64,000 nucleotides of DNA from Sporosarcina luteola (GCF_023715535.1 NZ_JAMBOI010000002.1:124001-188000); one strand, 5' to 3'. Counted from the first letter of the stretch, positions 52,833-63,604 are shown. Numbers and translations are program-made. Notes: generated by a model not told the origin, from the letters alone.

Positions 52833-53948
52833 TTAGAGAATATGCATGCTATAATCCGTTTTTTTCGCAAGGACTGACCTTGCAGCCTTCCGATCATCCG
52901 CCGTCTGAAAACTGATGACGAGGATTCCATATACATCTGTTCGTGTTTCTACAATCCGGATATTCGTGATGCTGATTTGCTCATCAGCAAGTATTTTTGT
53001 GATTTCGGATATGACACCAGGATGATCCGGTATATCGATATGCAAATCGAATGTCATATACAAAGCTCCTTGCACTGCCCCTTTGAAAGTGGAAGGCAAT
53101 TGATCCCGGAACTCCTTCGCATCAGAAAAGAAATCATATATTCGGTCGGGATCGTTTTCAAGGATCATGGAGCGGATTGAATTCATTTCCTGTAACCAGC
53201 CATCCAGTTGCCCAAGTAATTCTTCCCGATTCTGAATTGTAATGTCCCGCCACATCGTCGGATCTGCAGAAGCGATTCGGGTAAGGTCACGGAAACCGCC
53301 GGCAGCTAGATCTTTCACGAATGGCTGAACTTTTTCCTGGTCAGCCAGCCTGCCAACGAGCGAAGAGGCGATAATGTGAGGGAAATGACTGACAATCGCT
53401 GTCATCCGATCATGCTCGGCCGCATCCAAGATGACGATTTTGCCTTTTGTAGGTGTCAATAGATTGGATAGGCTATCAACTTGTTCAGAGCTCGCATAAT
53501 TGCTAGGCGTCAACACATAATAAGCATTTTCAAACAGATGCCCTTTCGCTGCAGCGATGCCGCTTTTATGGGAACCTGCCATCGGATGTCCGCCGATGAA
53601 TGTCAAACCTCTGTCTTGAAGTCTCTTGGCAGCTTGCATGATCGGATTTTTTGTACTTCCTGTATCCGACAGGATGACATTTTCTTTGAATTTCCACTCC
53701 GAAGCCTCCTCCATCAATGTGATAGTCGTATTCACAGGGGTCGCAAAAATGATGTAATCGGCTTTTTCGCATGCCGCTCTTGCGGATGGGGCAATTGTAT
53801 CGATGATGCCACGGCGATAAGCTTCGTCCGCGGTTGAATATGAACGGTCAAATCCTGTTACATGCAAATTGCGGCCGCCGCGCTTCAATGCAAGCGCCAA
53901 GGAACCTCCAATAAGACCTAAGCCAATAATTGCTACATTTTCATTCAT
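52833..53948 (-). CDS. tyrA: Prephenate dehydrogenase
   Basis: A 371-residue NAD enzyme of tyrosine synthesis. The nucleotide loop GLGLIGGSLALAL is at about 9-21, GGHPMAGSHKSG is the prephenate site, and a C-terminal ACT domain (about 298-370, IDIPDHPGVISEI) probably senses tyrosine. It lies 2 bp after hisC. Confidence 0.94.
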   Translation of the reverse strand: MNENVAIIGLGLIGGSLALALKRGGRNLHVTGFDRSYSTADEAYRRGIIDTIAPSARAACEKADYIIFATPVNTTITLMEEASEWKFKENVILSDTGSTKNPIMQAAKRLQDRGLTFIGGHPMAGSHKSGIAAAKGHLFENAYYVLTPSNYASSEQVDSLSNLLTPTKGKIVILDAAEHDRMTAIVSHFPHIIASSLVGRLADQEKVQPFVKDLAAGGFRDLTRIASADPTMWRDITIQNREELLGQLDGWLQEMNSIRSMILENDPDRIYDFFSDAKEFRDQLPSTFKGAVQGALYMTFDLHIDIPDHPGVISEITKILADEQISITNIRIVETRTDVYGILVISFQTADDRKAARSVLAKKTDYSMHIL

Positions 53949-53950
53949 TG

Positions 53951-55045
53951 TTATCTACCTTTTTCTTGTAACAAAAGAGTGAACGCCTGTAGTAATCCTG
54001 TATTCTGCTCTTCCGTTCCGATTGTGATCCTAACGTACCCTGGTGTACCGAGTGCATTGCCGCTTCTAATGATATAGCCGTGTTGTAAGAGGTATTCAGA
54101 TGCTTCATCAGCATCTCCGGGTACTTCCATTAATACAAAGTTCGTTTCCGAATCATACATATGGATTCCTTTTTCATTAGCGAAAGAACTATAACGTTTC
54201 CTCTGTTCTTCATTTAATTCCCGGCACATGTCGATGAATGCATCATCTTCCAGAGCCTTCGTTGCAACTGCTACAGCTAACGTATTGGTATTAAATGGGT
54301 TGCGCACTTTATTCAGCTCGGTAATAATATCGGATGAGCCGACCGCATACCCTATTCTAAAGGACGCAAGGCCGTACGCTTTCGAAAATGTACGCAACAC
54401 GAGAACGTTAGGAAACCGATCTATCAGTCCAATCGAATCGACATGATCAGAATCTGTTACGTATTCAAAATAAGCTTCATCAAGTACCACTAAGATGTTT
54501 TCAGGAACCCGCTCCAAAAAGCTTTCCAGCTCGGCTGTTGGAATAAGACTTCCGGTCGGATTATTCGGATTGCACACCCAGATAATTGCCGTCCGTTCAT
54601 TTATCGCTTCAATAAAATCGTTCAAATCATGATGTTCATTCTTTAAGAGAATCTCCGTTATATCCGCACCTTCAATTTTAGCATTATGGGCGTATTGCGG
54701 AAAAGATGGACTCGGCATAATCGTATGCACTTTTTCGTCAAGCAAAGCACGTGAAATGATTGAGATGATTTCATCCGAACCATTTCCGAAAAGGATCGAG
54801 GATTCCTCAACACCATGTTTCTCTGCCAGTTTTGCACGAAGGGTTGTCCCGTGTCCATCTGGATAGATCTCAAACGGCATTGAGGTACTGCTTAAAAACT
54901 CGGCTACTGTAGAAGCGCAACCGTAGGGATTTTCATTTGAAGCCAATTTAACGACATTCGTTAAGTGATAAGCCTGTTTCACTTCTTCACTAGATCTGCC
55001 AGGTTTATAAGGTTGCATAGTAGATAAAACTTGTTTCCACTGCAT
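53951..55045 (-). CDS. hisC: Histidinol-phosphate aminotransferase
   Basis: A 364-residue PLP class II transaminase. NENPYG, FGNGSDE, CNPNNPTG, LDEAYFEY and the Schiff-base Lys in FSKAYGLASFRIGYAVG are visible. In Bacillales it also transaminates phenylpyruvate and hydroxyphenylpyruvate, which fits its place beside tyrA. The start at 55045 follows GGAGGAG. It lies 26 bp after aroH, where B. subtilis has the six trp genes. Confidence 0.94.
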   Translation of the reverse strand: MQWKQVLSTMQPYKPGRSSEEVKQAYHLTNVVKLASNENPYGCASTVAEFLSSTSMPFEIYPDGHGTTLRAKLAEKHGVEESSILFGNGSDEIISIISRALLDEKVHTIMPSPSFPQYAHNAKIEGADITEILLKNEHHDLNDFIEAINERTAIIWVCNPNNPTGSLIPTAELESFLERVPENILVVLDEAYFEYVTDSDHVDSIGLIDRFPNVLVLRTFSKAYGLASFRIGYAVGSSDIITELNKVRNPFNTNTLAVAVATKALEDDAFIDMCRELNEEQRKRYSSFANEKGIHMYDSETNFVLMEVPGDADEASEYLLQHGYIIRSGNALGTPGYVRITIGTEEQNTGLLQAFTLLLQEKGR

Positions 55046-55071
55046 ATGTACTCCTCCGGTCTGCATGTATT

Positions 55072-55437
55072 TTAGTTTTGCAAGTCTGGACGCAGCTTCA
55101 CTGCTTCGTTTTGATAGATATGCTTGACGTCCTTTTGATGCGTCTCAGAATTGACGTGCATGAGAATCCTTATGCATAGCGGCATTGATCCCGGTACATC
55201 CATTTCATGCGTACACATGACCGGTACATACTTCCATCCATCCAGTGTTCTGACCGCTTTTGCAGGAAATGCAGATTCAATGTCTCGTGTAGTTGAAACA
55301 ATGACTGAAACGATATCGTCTGGAGCAATGCCGTTTTGCTCAGCCATTTCCATTACCAATGTTCTTGTAGCTTCAAGTACTCCGTCAGTTTGATCTGAAA
55401 CAACGGTAGTTGCCCCTCTTATCCCTCTAACCGTCAT
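55072..55437 (-). CDS. aroH: Chorismate mutase AroH
   Basis: A 121-residue monofunctional mutase of the AroH (trimeric beta-barrel) type that converts chorismate to prephenate. The active-site Arg in RGIRGATTV, Cys and Glu in CTHEMDVPGSM, and Arg in LCIRIL are present. Its ATG overlaps the aroB stop by 4 nt. Confidence 0.95.
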   Translation of the reverse strand: MTVRGIRGATTVVSDQTDGVLEATRTLVMEMAEQNGIAPDDIVSVIVSTTRDIESAFPAKAVRTLDGWKYVPVMCTHEMDVPGSMPLCIRILMHVNSETHQKDVKHIYQNEAVKLRPDLQN

Positions 55438-56540
55438 GACCGCTCCCCCATTCCGATTCTATTCCGCAATTCGAAAAAAGCCTGTTCACATTCTACCGCT
55501 GAAACTTTTTTCACAAAAGGTGATCCAAGCTGCTCCAACATGACGAAATTCATTTCGCCGAAAGCGGCTTTTTTATCTTTTTCCATGAAAACAAGGAAAC
55601 TGCCAAATGGATGCTCCAATACAGGATCAAACGAGTAGCCATTTTTTTTGGCGAAGCGAATGAACCGGTTCGTAAAAGCTTCGTCAATAGTTCCATGACG
55701 TTCACTCAGGATGAAACTGTAAGCCATGCCTATCGCGACGCATTCCCCATGACTCAATCCTCCAAAACCGCAAACGGCTTCCACAGCATGGCCGAATGTA
55801 TGGCCGAAGTTCAAGAATTTCCTAGTGGAATGCTCGAATTCATCTTCCGCAACGATATCCGCCTTCACTTGAATCCCTTTTAAAAGCTCTGCTGCTAACC
55901 ACTGTTCCGTCGGATTGGAAAAAGTCTCTTCTTCCAGCAATGATTTTGACCAGTTCTCATCGGAAATGAATGCATGTTTGATCAATTCCGCCATTCCAGA
56001 ACGAATTTCACGCGGCGGCAACGTCGTTAACAACGTAGTATTGAAGAGTACCGCTGACGGCTGATGGAAAGAGCCGACCATGTTTTTCCCTTCCGGCAGA
56101 TTGATGGCAGTTTTGCCGCCTACTGCACTGTCGTGTGCCAGAATTGTCGTAGGGCATTGAACAAACCTGATTCCCCTCATGTATGTAGCGGCGACGAATC
56201 CTGTCAAATCACCGCATGCCCCTCCTCCGAAAGCGATAAGCAAGGAATTCCTAGTGAAATTCTCGTTTATTAAATAGGAGTGGCACTCAAAAAAGACCTC
56301 CTTTGTTTTACACTCTTCCCCTGGAGGGACGATTTTTACTAGAGGTGCAATATCAGCTTTTTGTAAAGCTTCGAGTAGAATGGGCAAGTGCAGATTGGCA
56401 GCATTTTCGTCTGCGATGATGCCAACCCGATCAGCGCTCTGGAATAAGCCTTTATAGTCGGAAGAAAACAAGTCGTACACATATTCACCGATATGGACAT
56501 CATATTGCGCATCGGGCAATTGAACGGTCAATTTTCCCAT
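55434..56540 (-). CDS. aroB: 3-Dehydroquinate synthase
   Basis: A 368-residue NAD- and zinc-dependent cyclase, second step of the shikimate pathway. GGGACGDLTGFVAATYMRG (NAD loop), VGGKTAINLPEGKN, and zinc ligands in RKFLNFGHTFGHAVE are visible. It starts 1 bp after aroC ends. Confidence 0.96.
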   Translation of the reverse strand: MGKLTVQLPDAQYDVHIGEYVYDLFSSDYKGLFQSADRVGIIADENAANLHLPILLEALQKADIAPLVKIVPPGEECKTKEVFFECHSYLINENFTRNSLLIAFGGGACGDLTGFVAATYMRGIRFVQCPTTILAHDSAVGGKTAINLPEGKNMVGSFHQPSAVLFNTTLLTTLPPREIRSGMAELIKHAFISDENWSKSLLEEETFSNPTEQWLAAELLKGIQVKADIVAEDEFEHSTRKFLNFGHTFGHAVEAVCGFGGLSHGECVAIGMAYSFILSERHGTIDEAFTNRFIRFAKKNGYSFDPVLEHPFGSFLVFMEKDKKAAFGEMNFVMLEQLGSPFVKKVSAVECEQAFFELRNRIGMGERS

Positions 56541-56541
56541 A

Positions 56542-57723
56542 TCAAAACCCCTTTACATAGTGTCGGTATCGTTCAATTTCTTCCTTCAAGCCTTCCATCG
56601 TATCCGAACGGAATTCCTCCATGATCGCTTTTGCCATTTCAGTTGCAATGACATGCTCCGCAACGACAGAAGCTGCCGGCACCGCACAAGGGTCTGATCT
56701 TTCGATTGTTGCTACGAATGGCTCTTTCGTATCGATATCCACGCTTTCAAGCGGCTTATACAATGTCGGAATCGGTTTCATGACGCCTCGGATGACAATC
56801 GGCATGCCTGTCGTCATACCGCCTTCCAGCCCACCGAGCCGATTTGACTTGCGGTAGTAGCCGAGCTCTTCCGACCAAGCAATTTCATCATGAACCTCAC
56901 TGCCAGGTTTTTGCGCCATTTTAAAGCCCAATCCGAATTCAACCCCTTTGAACGCATTGATGCTCATCATCGCTCCGGCAAGCTTCCCATCCATTTTCCG
57001 ATCGAACTGGACGTAGCTTCCTATACCTGGCGGGCATCCTTCCACAATGACCTCCACGACTCCTCCAAGCGTGTCTCCGCGTCCTTTAATGTCATCGATG
57101 GCTGCAACCATCCGCGTTGATGCTTCCTGGTCTGCGCAGTAGACTGGATCGTTTTCGACAATCGCTCGCAGTTCATCCAACGATAATCCGGAATAAGTGT
57201 CCGGATTAGTTGTAATCCCGCCGATTTCCGTTACGTGAGCGACAGTCTGGATGCCTAGTTGGCAAAGGAACTGTTTAGCTACAGCGCCCACTGCCACACG
57301 CATCGTCGTCTCTCTGGCAGAGGATCGTTCCAAAACATTACGCAGATCGCGGTGTCCGTACTTCATGCCACCGACTAGATCCGCATGTCCTGGCCGAGGT
57401 CTTGTGATCTGTCTTTTGATGTCTTCGGGATTTACGTCATCCGCCAACGGTTCGACTCCCATGATGCTTGTCCAATGCTTCCAGTCATCATTGACGACCG
57501 TCAGCGTCACAGGCGACCCGAGCGTCTTCCCATGCCGTACACCGGACGTGATAAGCACCTGATCTTTTTCTATTTGCATCCGACGGCCACGCCCATGGCC
57601 GCCTTGACGCCTTTTCAATTCATTGTTGATCATTTCTGCCGTTAAAGGCATTTGAGCAGGTAGCCCTTCAATAATGGCTGTCAATTGTGGTCCATGTGAC
57701 TCGCCAGCTGTAAAAAACCTCAT
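56542..57723 (-). CDS. aroC: Chorismate synthase
   Basis: A 393-residue FMN enzyme that makes chorismate. [13 protein letters not shown] is the conserved N-terminus, [33 protein letters not shown] and [10 protein letters not shown] are diagnostic. The start at 57723 is fixed by homology and follows AAAGGAGG with short spacing. It is the first gene of the aro cluster; in B. subtilis it is aroF. Confidence 0.95.
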   Translation of the reverse strand: MRFFTAGESHGPQLTAIIEGLPAQMPLTAEMINNELKRRQGGHGRGRRMQIEKDQVLITSGVRHGKTLGSPVTLTVVNDDWKHWTSIMGVEPLADDVNPEDIKRQITRPRPGHADLVGGMKYGHRDLRNVLERSSARETTMRVAVGAVAKQFLCQLGIQTVAHVTEIGGITTNPDTYSGLSLDELRAIVENDPVYCADQEASTRMVAAIDDIKGRGDTLGGVVEVIVEGCPPGIGSYVQFDRKMDGKLAGAMMSINAFKGVEFGLGFKMAQKPGSEVHDEIAWSEELGYYRKSNRLGGLEGGMTTGMPIVIRGVMKPIPTLYKPLESVDIDTKEPFVATIERSDPCAVPAASVVAEHVIATEMAKAIMEEFRSDTMEGLKEEIERYRHYVKGF

Positions 57724-57820
57724 TTCATTTCCTCCTTTATCTCTTTTCTTAAGGATGGAGTAAACATCCGTTTCATAGCACTTTATCAAACTAAAACAAT
57801 TTTGACTATAGGTATTAATG

Positions 57821-57846
57821 AAAAAATCCGGATATTTTCCGGATTT
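57821..57846 (-). terminator. Terminator of cheR
   Basis: On the minus strand AAATCCGGA pairs with TCCGGATTT around a 5-nt loop, then TTTC. It lies between cheR and aroC, so the aro genes probably have their own promoter. Confidence 0.82.
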
Positions 57847-57875
57847 AAAGGATAATTGCAATAAACTGCTGTCCA

Positions 57876-58673
<798 letters not shown>

Positions 58674-58795
58674 CTATTATACCGGAAAGATGGTAACAAA
58701 TGTGACAATTCCCCAATGTATCTTCATTTGGATAAAGATACTTTGGAATGAAACAAGCTATATCCTAAATAATGAATAAAAACAAATGATAAAAA

Positions 58796-58827
58796 AACAG
58801 CCAAGCGTTTGACCGCTTGGCTGTTTG
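58796..58827 (-). terminator. Terminator of ndk
   Basis: ACAGCCAAGCG pairs with CGCTTGGCTGT around a short loop, with a poly-A stretch on the plus strand that gives a T-run on the minus strand. Confidence 0.9.
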
Positions 58828-58841
58828 AGTGTGGTTGCAGA

Positions 58842-59288
58842 TTAGTTGATCCAGCTTACCATTGATTTGTCATAGCTGACGAGTTCTTCTTCTTTAAAGA
58901 AAAGACCGATTTCACGAACAGCTGATTCAGGTGAATCTGAACCGTGGATGATGTTTTTGCCGACAGTGACAGCGAAGTCGCCGCGGATTGTTCCTGGTGC
59001 AGATTCTTTCGGATTTGTCGCACCCATCATCAAGCGTGCAGTCGAGATAACGTTTTCACCTTCCCAAACCATTGCGAAAACTGGTCCAGAAGTGATGAAG
59101 TCAACAAGCTCCCCAAAGAATGGACGCTCCTTATGTTCGCCATAATGCTGTTCAGCAAGTTCTTGGCTGATTTGCATCAATTTAGCGCCAACCAATGTGA
59201 ACCCTTTGCTTTCGAAACGGTTTACAATTTCACCGATTAGATTACGTTGAACGCCATCAGGTTTAACCATTAAAAATGTTTTTTCCAT
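58842..59288 (-). CDS. ndk: Nucleoside diphosphate kinase
   Basis: A 148-residue enzyme that moves the gamma-phosphate between nucleotides through a phospho-His. The active-site His is in [26 protein letters not shown] at the N-terminus and [19 protein letters not shown] are conserved. Confidence 0.96.
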   Translation of the reverse strand: MEKTFLMVKPDGVQRNLIGEIVNRFESKGFTLVGAKLMQISQELAEQHYGEHKERPFFGELVDFITSGPVFAMVWEGENVISTARLMMGATNPKESAPGTIRGDFAVTVGKNIIHGSDSPESAVREIGLFFKEEELVSYDKSMVSWIN

Positions 59289-59376
59289 TTATAAACACTC
59301 CTTCACGTATGTATGGAATTTTATCCTTACTGATCGTACCACTCGGGACCCGATCTTTCAACTGGTAGGCTGTTGC

Positions 59377-60351
59377 TCAGAACTTTCTTTTTCCGAGGAA
59401 GTCCGCAATTTGCAGCAGTGACTTCTTCGCTTCATTATCCGGCAGTGATTCCACTTCCGCAATCGCTTTCCTCAAGTACATATCGCTCACTTGCTGTGAT
59501 TTTTCTATCGCGCCGGATTCACGGATATAGGTGAGCATCCGACTCCGTTCCTCTTCTGTCAACGAACCCTCAAATGAACGGTATAGGAATGGTTGGAACT
59601 CGGGATCATCTTTTATGTATAGCGTCGGCAACGTCAAATGTCCATTTAACAGATCACTGCCAGCAGGCTTTCCGAGTTTTTCATCCGTAGATGTGATATC
59701 GAGTATGTCATCTACAATTTGAAACGCCATTCCCGCAAAATAACCGAATCGCTTCAGCTTACCTACAACTTCCGGGCTTGCGTCGGAGACAAGCGCTCCC
59801 ATTTCACAACTGGAAGAAAGCAATAACGCAGTTTTCCTTTTAATTCGACGCAAATAGTCACGGAATGTCTGGTCCGTTTTTTGTTGGTATTCAAATTGAA
59901 TGATTTCACCTTTACAAATCTCCAGCATCGTTTCAGCAAGCAGTTGATGAACAGCAGGCATTTCAATTTCTCCGATTGAGACAAGTGCACGCGAAAAAAT
60001 ATAATCGCCGGTGTACATAGCAATTCTGTTATTCCACCTTGCCTTCACTGTCTCGAAGCCTCGTCGAAAATCGGAATTGTCGATGACATCATCATGAACA
60101 AGGGAAGCCATATGGATTAATTCCAAGGATACTGCCACTTTCGCCACATTTTCTATCGAATATTCACCGAACTTGGACGAAAGGATGACGAATATCGGAC
60201 GTATCCTTTTTCCGCCTGCCCGCAATAGTAACAGGGAGGCTTGTCGAATGACCGGGGAAGAGGAATCGACGGATCGTTCAAGTTCCTTTTCGATGAATGA
60301 AAGATCCTTTCGGAAATCTGCGTAAAGCGACATTAACTTCAATTTCTCCAA
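59377..60351 (-). CDS. hepT: Heptaprenyl diphosphate synthase component II
   Basis: A 324-residue trans-prenyltransferase catalytic subunit that builds the menaquinone side chain with HepS. The two Asp-rich motifs are DDVIDNSDFRR and DDILDIT, with GGKRIRPIFV before them. TTG at 60351 follows GGGGAAGG with 8 nt spacing, better than the inner ATG. The last residues FLGKRKF match the family. Confidence 0.93.
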   Translation of the reverse strand: MEKLKLMSLYADFRKDLSFIEKELERSVDSSSPVIRQASLLLLRAGGKRIRPIFVILSSKFGEYSIENVAKVAVSLELIHMASLVHDDVIDNSDFRRGFETVKARWNNRIAMYTGDYIFSRALVSIGEIEMPAVHQLLAETMLEICKGEIIQFEYQQKTDQTFRDYLRRIKRKTALLLSSSCEMGALVSDASPEVVGKLKRFGYFAGMAFQIVDDILDITSTDEKLGKPAGSDLLNGHLTLPTLYIKDDPEFQPFLYRSFEGSLTEEERSRMLTYIRESGAIEKSQQVSDMYLRKAIAEVESLPDNEAKKSLLQIADFLGKRKF

Positions 60352-60376
60352 GACGATTACCTTCCCCTACTTGCAA

Positions 60377-61072
60377 TTATTTGAACGCGATGTGCCCGGC
60401 TGCAGCTCCACCGCTATACTTCTTATAAGACACTTCTTGAAAACCGGCATCTACGAACATTTGGGCAAGCTGCTTCGATCCTGGAAATTCATCCGCGGAT
60501 TCTTGGAGCCAAGAATATTCGCTGTAGCTCTTCGCAAAAAGCTTACCAAATAACGGCATGATATACTTGAAATAAAAGCGGAATAATTGCCGGTATATTG
60601 GGATCTCTGTTTGCGAAGTCTCCAAGCACGCAGCCATGCCGCCCGCCTTCAAGACCCGATTCATTTCCTGCAAGACTTGTCCATAATCAGGAACATTCCG
60701 TAAACCGAATCCAATCGTCACATAGTCAAAGCTATTATCCGGGAATGGCAACTCCATTGCGTTCCCTTGAACAAGATCGACGTTTTTGTACTTGGCAACT
60801 TTAGGCTTTCCGGACGCAAGCATGCTTTCACTGAAGTCGAGGCCGGTCACATGTCCATCAGGCCCGACAGCCTCTGCTAATGCAATCGTCCAATCTGCTG
60901 TGCCGCAGCAAACATCCAATGCACTGGATCCTTTATGGACATTCATTCGTTTCATAATATCATTTCGCCATTTTATATGTTGGTTAAAGCTTATGACGGA
61001 ATTCATCTTATCATAATCAACCGCAATCTTCTCAAAGACGTGATGGACTTTCTCTTCTTTGGACGTCCCCAT
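60377..61072 (-). CDS. menG: Demethylmenaquinone methyltransferase
   Basis: A 231-residue SAM-dependent C-methyltransferase, last step of menaquinone synthesis (UbiE/MenG). [19 protein letters not shown] is the SAM loop (usually CCGTGDW), followed by [19 protein letters not shown] and the late [12 protein letters not shown]. It lies between hepS and hepT as in B. subtilis. Confidence 0.95.
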   Translation of the reverse strand: MGTSKEEKVHHVFEKIAVDYDKMNSVISFNQHIKWRNDIMKRMNVHKGSSALDVCCGTADWTIALAEAVGPDGHVTGLDFSESMLASGKPKVAKYKNVDLVQGNAMELPFPDNSFDYVTIGFGLRNVPDYGQVLQEMNRVLKAGGMAACLETSQTEIPIYRQLFRFYFKYIMPLFGKLFAKSYSEYSWLQESADEFPGSKQLAQMFVDAGFQEVSYKKYSGGAAAGHIAFK

Positions 61073-61090
61073 ATGTCTTCCCTACTTTCT

Positions 61091-61825
61091 CTAGATAGGC
61101 TTGCCTAAGAGCGGTGTAGCAAACCTATGAATTTCCTGTCTTAAAAACGGGGTCAAAAATCCGGCATTGGCAAGCTGGTTTTGCAACCTCGAAGTTAGAA
61201 TGGAAATCGCATCTTCTACATCGGTCTTTTTAATCCTATTTCCCGACCACACTTGCTCGACGGTCGGATCTTTCATCAACTTCTTGAAAAACCAAATGAG
61301 ACCCAATGCCGTTTCAGCGATTTCCGAATATCTTGTTAAGCCGTATCTGCTCTGAAAATCAACGATGCACCCAGATTCTATACTGATCATCGAGTCGATA
61401 AGCAACTCGATTCCATCAGAATCTTCCATTAACAGATTCGTCTTTGTCTCATTAATATGCCCGATCATTTCCGACATGGAAGTGATGAGCTTGAAGTCTG
61501 GAAGCGATGACAATAAACGATAGTGTATGCCGCTGAAATGATCTCCGGAGAGTACCATTAGTTGTTGCTCCTTTGAAGTTGCGTCCAGGATGTCCACTCT
61601 GTCATGCATATCGAAGGCAGCATGTACAGCGCCCACCGCAACCGCAGATATATTCATCTCAGATGTCCACTCCTCGTTATTCAACAGAGGTAAGAGGAGG
61701 AAAAACGCCTTCGCTTCGTCAAGTGGCGTCTTCCCAAGCTCCCTGTACAGAATGGGCTCTTGTATGGAACGTTCGACTTCGCTTATATAATTTTGAATAT
61801 ATCGATTGATAGTTTGTCTGTCCAT
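61091..61825 (-). CDS. hepS: Heptaprenyl diphosphate synthase component I
   Basis: A 244-residue helical subunit with no Asp-rich motifs, matching HepS by position and by VLSGDHFSGIHYRLLSSL, which is conserved in the family. It controls chain length and substrate binding with HepT. The start at 61825 (MDRQTINRY) follows GGAG. Confidence 0.9.
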   Translation of the reverse strand: MDRQTINRYIQNYISEVERSIQEPILYRELGKTPLDEAKAFFLLLPLLNNEEWTSEMNISAVAVGAVHAAFDMHDRVDILDATSKEQQLMVLSGDHFSGIHYRLLSSLPDFKLITSMSEMIGHINETKTNLLMEDSDGIELLIDSMISIESGCIVDFQSRYGLTRYSEIAETALGLIWFFKKLMKDPTVEQVWSGNRIKKTDVEDAISILTSRLQNQLANAGFLTPFLRQEIHRFATPLLGKPI

Positions 61826-61870
61826 CTTCGGTTCTCCATTCAAAGACCATATGAGTAGGGTCCCGTATGT

Positions 61871-62092
61871 CTATTCTTTTCCATCGCTGTAGACAATACC
61901 ATGCGCAGAGTGGATTTCGGCTTTGCCGCGAATTTTCATGGCGGACGTATGCTCAGTGAACTGGGCAATCATCACTTCCCCACGATCCAATTTTTCAGTG
62001 TGATGGAATTTCGTATCATTGCCCCTAGTGAGTCCGATGACATTCACTCCATCTTCTTGCGCTTTGATCATGATAAAATCAGGTTGTGACAT
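61871..62092 (-). CDS. mtrB: Tryptophan RNA-binding attenuation protein (TRAP)
   Basis: A 73-residue protein that forms an 11-mer ring and binds (G/U)AG repeats in trp leader RNA when tryptophan-loaded. [32 protein letters not shown] and MKIRGKAE are nearly the B. subtilis sequence, including the RNA-binding Lys and Arg. The start at 62092 follows AGGAGA. The usual trp operon target is not in this window. Confidence 0.96.
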   Translation of the reverse strand: MSQPDFIMIKAQEDGVNVIGLTRGNDTKFHHTEKLDRGEVMIAQFTEHTSAMKIRGKAEIHSAHGIVYSDGKE

Positions 62093-62163
62093 GTTCTCAT
62101 CTCCTGTCATCCATATACATTCCATCATATCATAGAAATGAATTGATCCGCAAAGGCATCAGA

Positions 62164-62727
62164 TCACTTCAGAAGAGACAGAATTTCTGCTCTTTTCACA
62201 TCGTCGTGCTCGTAAATCCCTCTTGCGACAGTCGTTACTGTTTTCGCACCAGGCTTTTTAATCCCTCTCATCGTCATGCACATATGTTCCGCTTCAATAA
62301 TGACATAGACGCCAATCGGATTAAGCATATCCATCATCGCGTTTGCAACAGTAGATGTGATCCTTTCCTGCAATTGCGGTCGCTTGGCAGTCGTTTCGAC
62401 AGCCCTAGCCAATTTGCTAAGTCCTGCAACGACTCCGTCGCGTGGTATGTATGCGATATGCGCGTGCCCGAAGAATGGGACAAGGTGATGCTCACACATC
62501 GAATGGAACGGAATGTCCTTCACAAGGACCACTTCATCGTGGTTCTCATGGAACACCGTTTCGAAATATTGTTTAGGATCTTTATGTAGTCCTTCAAAAA
62601 CTTCTGCGTACATTTTCGCGACCCTTTTCGGGGTGTCGAGTAAACCTTCACGTTCGGTGTCCTCACCTATTGCTTCCAGGATCATCGAAACTGCTTTCTC
62701 TATCTTACCGAGATCCACTTCTCTCAT
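62164..62727 (-). CDS. folE: GTP cyclohydrolase I
   Basis: A 187-residue zinc enzyme that opens GTP to start folate synthesis (MtrA in B. subtilis). The zinc ligands are in [15 protein letters not shown] and [22 protein letters not shown] and RPQLQERIT are conserved. The start at 62727 follows GAGGAGG; the longer ORF runs into the repeat array. It is 71 bp before mtrB on the same transcript. Confidence 0.95.
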   Translation of the reverse strand: MREVDLGKIEKAVSMILEAIGEDTEREGLLDTPKRVAKMYAEVFEGLHKDPKQYFETVFHENHDEVVLVKDIPFHSMCEHHLVPFFGHAHIAYIPRDGVVAGLSKLARAVETTAKRPQLQERITSTVANAMMDMLNPIGVYVIIEAEHMCMTMRGIKKPGAKTVTTVARGIYEHDDVKRAEILSLLK

Positions 62728-62799
62728 AAAGACTTCCTCCTCATCCCAATCTAATGCTATTCCTTCAAAGATAGTAGCATACTCGCACAGATACGTACA

Positions 62800-63040
62800 G
62801 CAAGCGCCGTTACGAAGAACGGCGCTTGCGAGTAAAAGCGAAGCGTTACGAGCACATCTTTGCAAGCGCCGTTACGAAGAACGGCGTTTGCGAGTAAAAG
62901 CGAAGCGTTGCGAGCACACCTTTGCAAGAGCCGTTACGAAGAACGGCTTTTGCGAGCAAAAGCGACAGCGTTGCGAGCACGTCTTTACAAGAGCCGTTAC
63001 GAAGAACGGCGTTTGCGAGCACAAGCGTAGCGTTGCGAGC
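62800..63040. repeat. Tandem array of about 62-nt stem-loop repeats (four units)
   Basis: Units begin at 62800, 62862, 62924 and 62987, with lengths of 62, 62, 63 and about 54 nt. Each starts with the hairpin CAAGCGCCGTT-ACGAAG-AACGGCGCTTG (unit 1, perfect 11 bp). Unit 3 changes both arms (GAGCC...GGCTTT) so that pairing is kept. The second half, GCGAGTAAAAGCGAAGCGTT then RCGAGCAC, is near-palindromic. The unit length is not a multiple of 3, so reading frames rotate and no protein is likely. It lies between hbs and folE; function unknown. Confidence 0.88.
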
Positions 63041-63088
63041 AATGTTTTGTGCGACCTTAAGGGAGCAATGTTTTGTGCGACCTTAAGG
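63037..63088. repeat. Two perfect 26-nt direct repeats
   Basis: GAGCAATGTTTTGTGCGACC followed by TTAAGG occurs twice head to tail (63037-63062, 63063-63088), then a third start (GAGCAAG). The first copy begins inside the last stem-loop unit. CCTTAAGG is a palindrome within each. Confidence 0.88.
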
Positions 63089-63130
63089 GAGCAAGAATTA
63101 AAGCAACGTCCGCAGAAATCGAGAGCGCAT

Positions 63131-63183
63131 ATAAAAGGAGCCCGTCCGCGTTTATGTCGATGAGACATGGCGGAGGGGCTCCT
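63131..63183 (-). terminator. Terminator of hbs
   Basis: On the minus strand AGGAGCCC-CTCCGC pairs with GCGGA-GGGCTCCT and is followed by TTTATAT. It lies about 20 bp after the hbs stop codon. Confidence 0.85.
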
Positions 63184-63198
63184 ATGTAAACTTAAAGA

Positions 63199-63471
63199 TT
63201 ACTTAACAGCATCTTTAAGCGCTTTACCTGCTTTGAACGCAGGAACTTTGCTTGCTGCGATTTCGATTTCTTCACCTGATTGTGGGTTACGACCTTTACG
63301 GGCAGCACGCTCACGCACCTCGAAGTTACCGAATCCGATCAATTGTACTTTATCACCATTTGCAAGTGTTGATTGGATTGTATCGAATACAGCTTCAACC
63401 GCTTTAGTAGCATCTTTTTTCGTCAGACCTGCCGCTTCGGCAACTGAGTTGATCAATTCTGTTTTGTTCAC
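63199..63471 (-). CDS. hbs: DNA-binding protein HU
   Basis: A 90-residue nucleoid protein that bends DNA as a dimer. [28 protein letters not shown] (the DNA-gripping arm) and [16 protein letters not shown] are typical of HBsu. The start is GTG at 63471, 8 nt after AGGAGG; the ATG 9 bp upstream is too close to that site. It is essential and abundant in B. subtilis. Confidence 0.95.
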   Translation of the reverse strand: MNKTELINSVAEAAGLTKKDATKAVEAVFDTIQSTLANGDKVQLIGFGNFEVRERAARKGRNPQSGEEIEIAASKVPAFKAGKALKDAVK

Positions 63472-63604
63472 ACCATTCACCTCCTCTCAAAGGTTATAGC
63501 ATAAATGCTTTAAACACTGTAAAAAGAGTAACATACTAAAAACCGCGACGCAACAATATTAACAACGTTTATACGGCTTTTCAGGATTATTTCAGTAAAA
63601 AAAT

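Noticed and set aside
62800..63040. Possible CRISPR array
   Set aside because: There are no unique spacers between repeats; whole 62-nt units repeat. No cas genes nearby.
62513..63163. Long plus-strand ORF across folE and the stem-loop array
   Set aside because: It is antisense to folE and then runs through 62-nt repeats that rotate frames; no ribosome-binding site. The frame is open by chance of composition.
62872..63168. Minus-strand 98-codon ORF with repeated FFVTAL blocks
   Set aside because: It begins inside the hbs terminator and its repeats are the DNA stem-loop units, whose length is not a multiple of 3.
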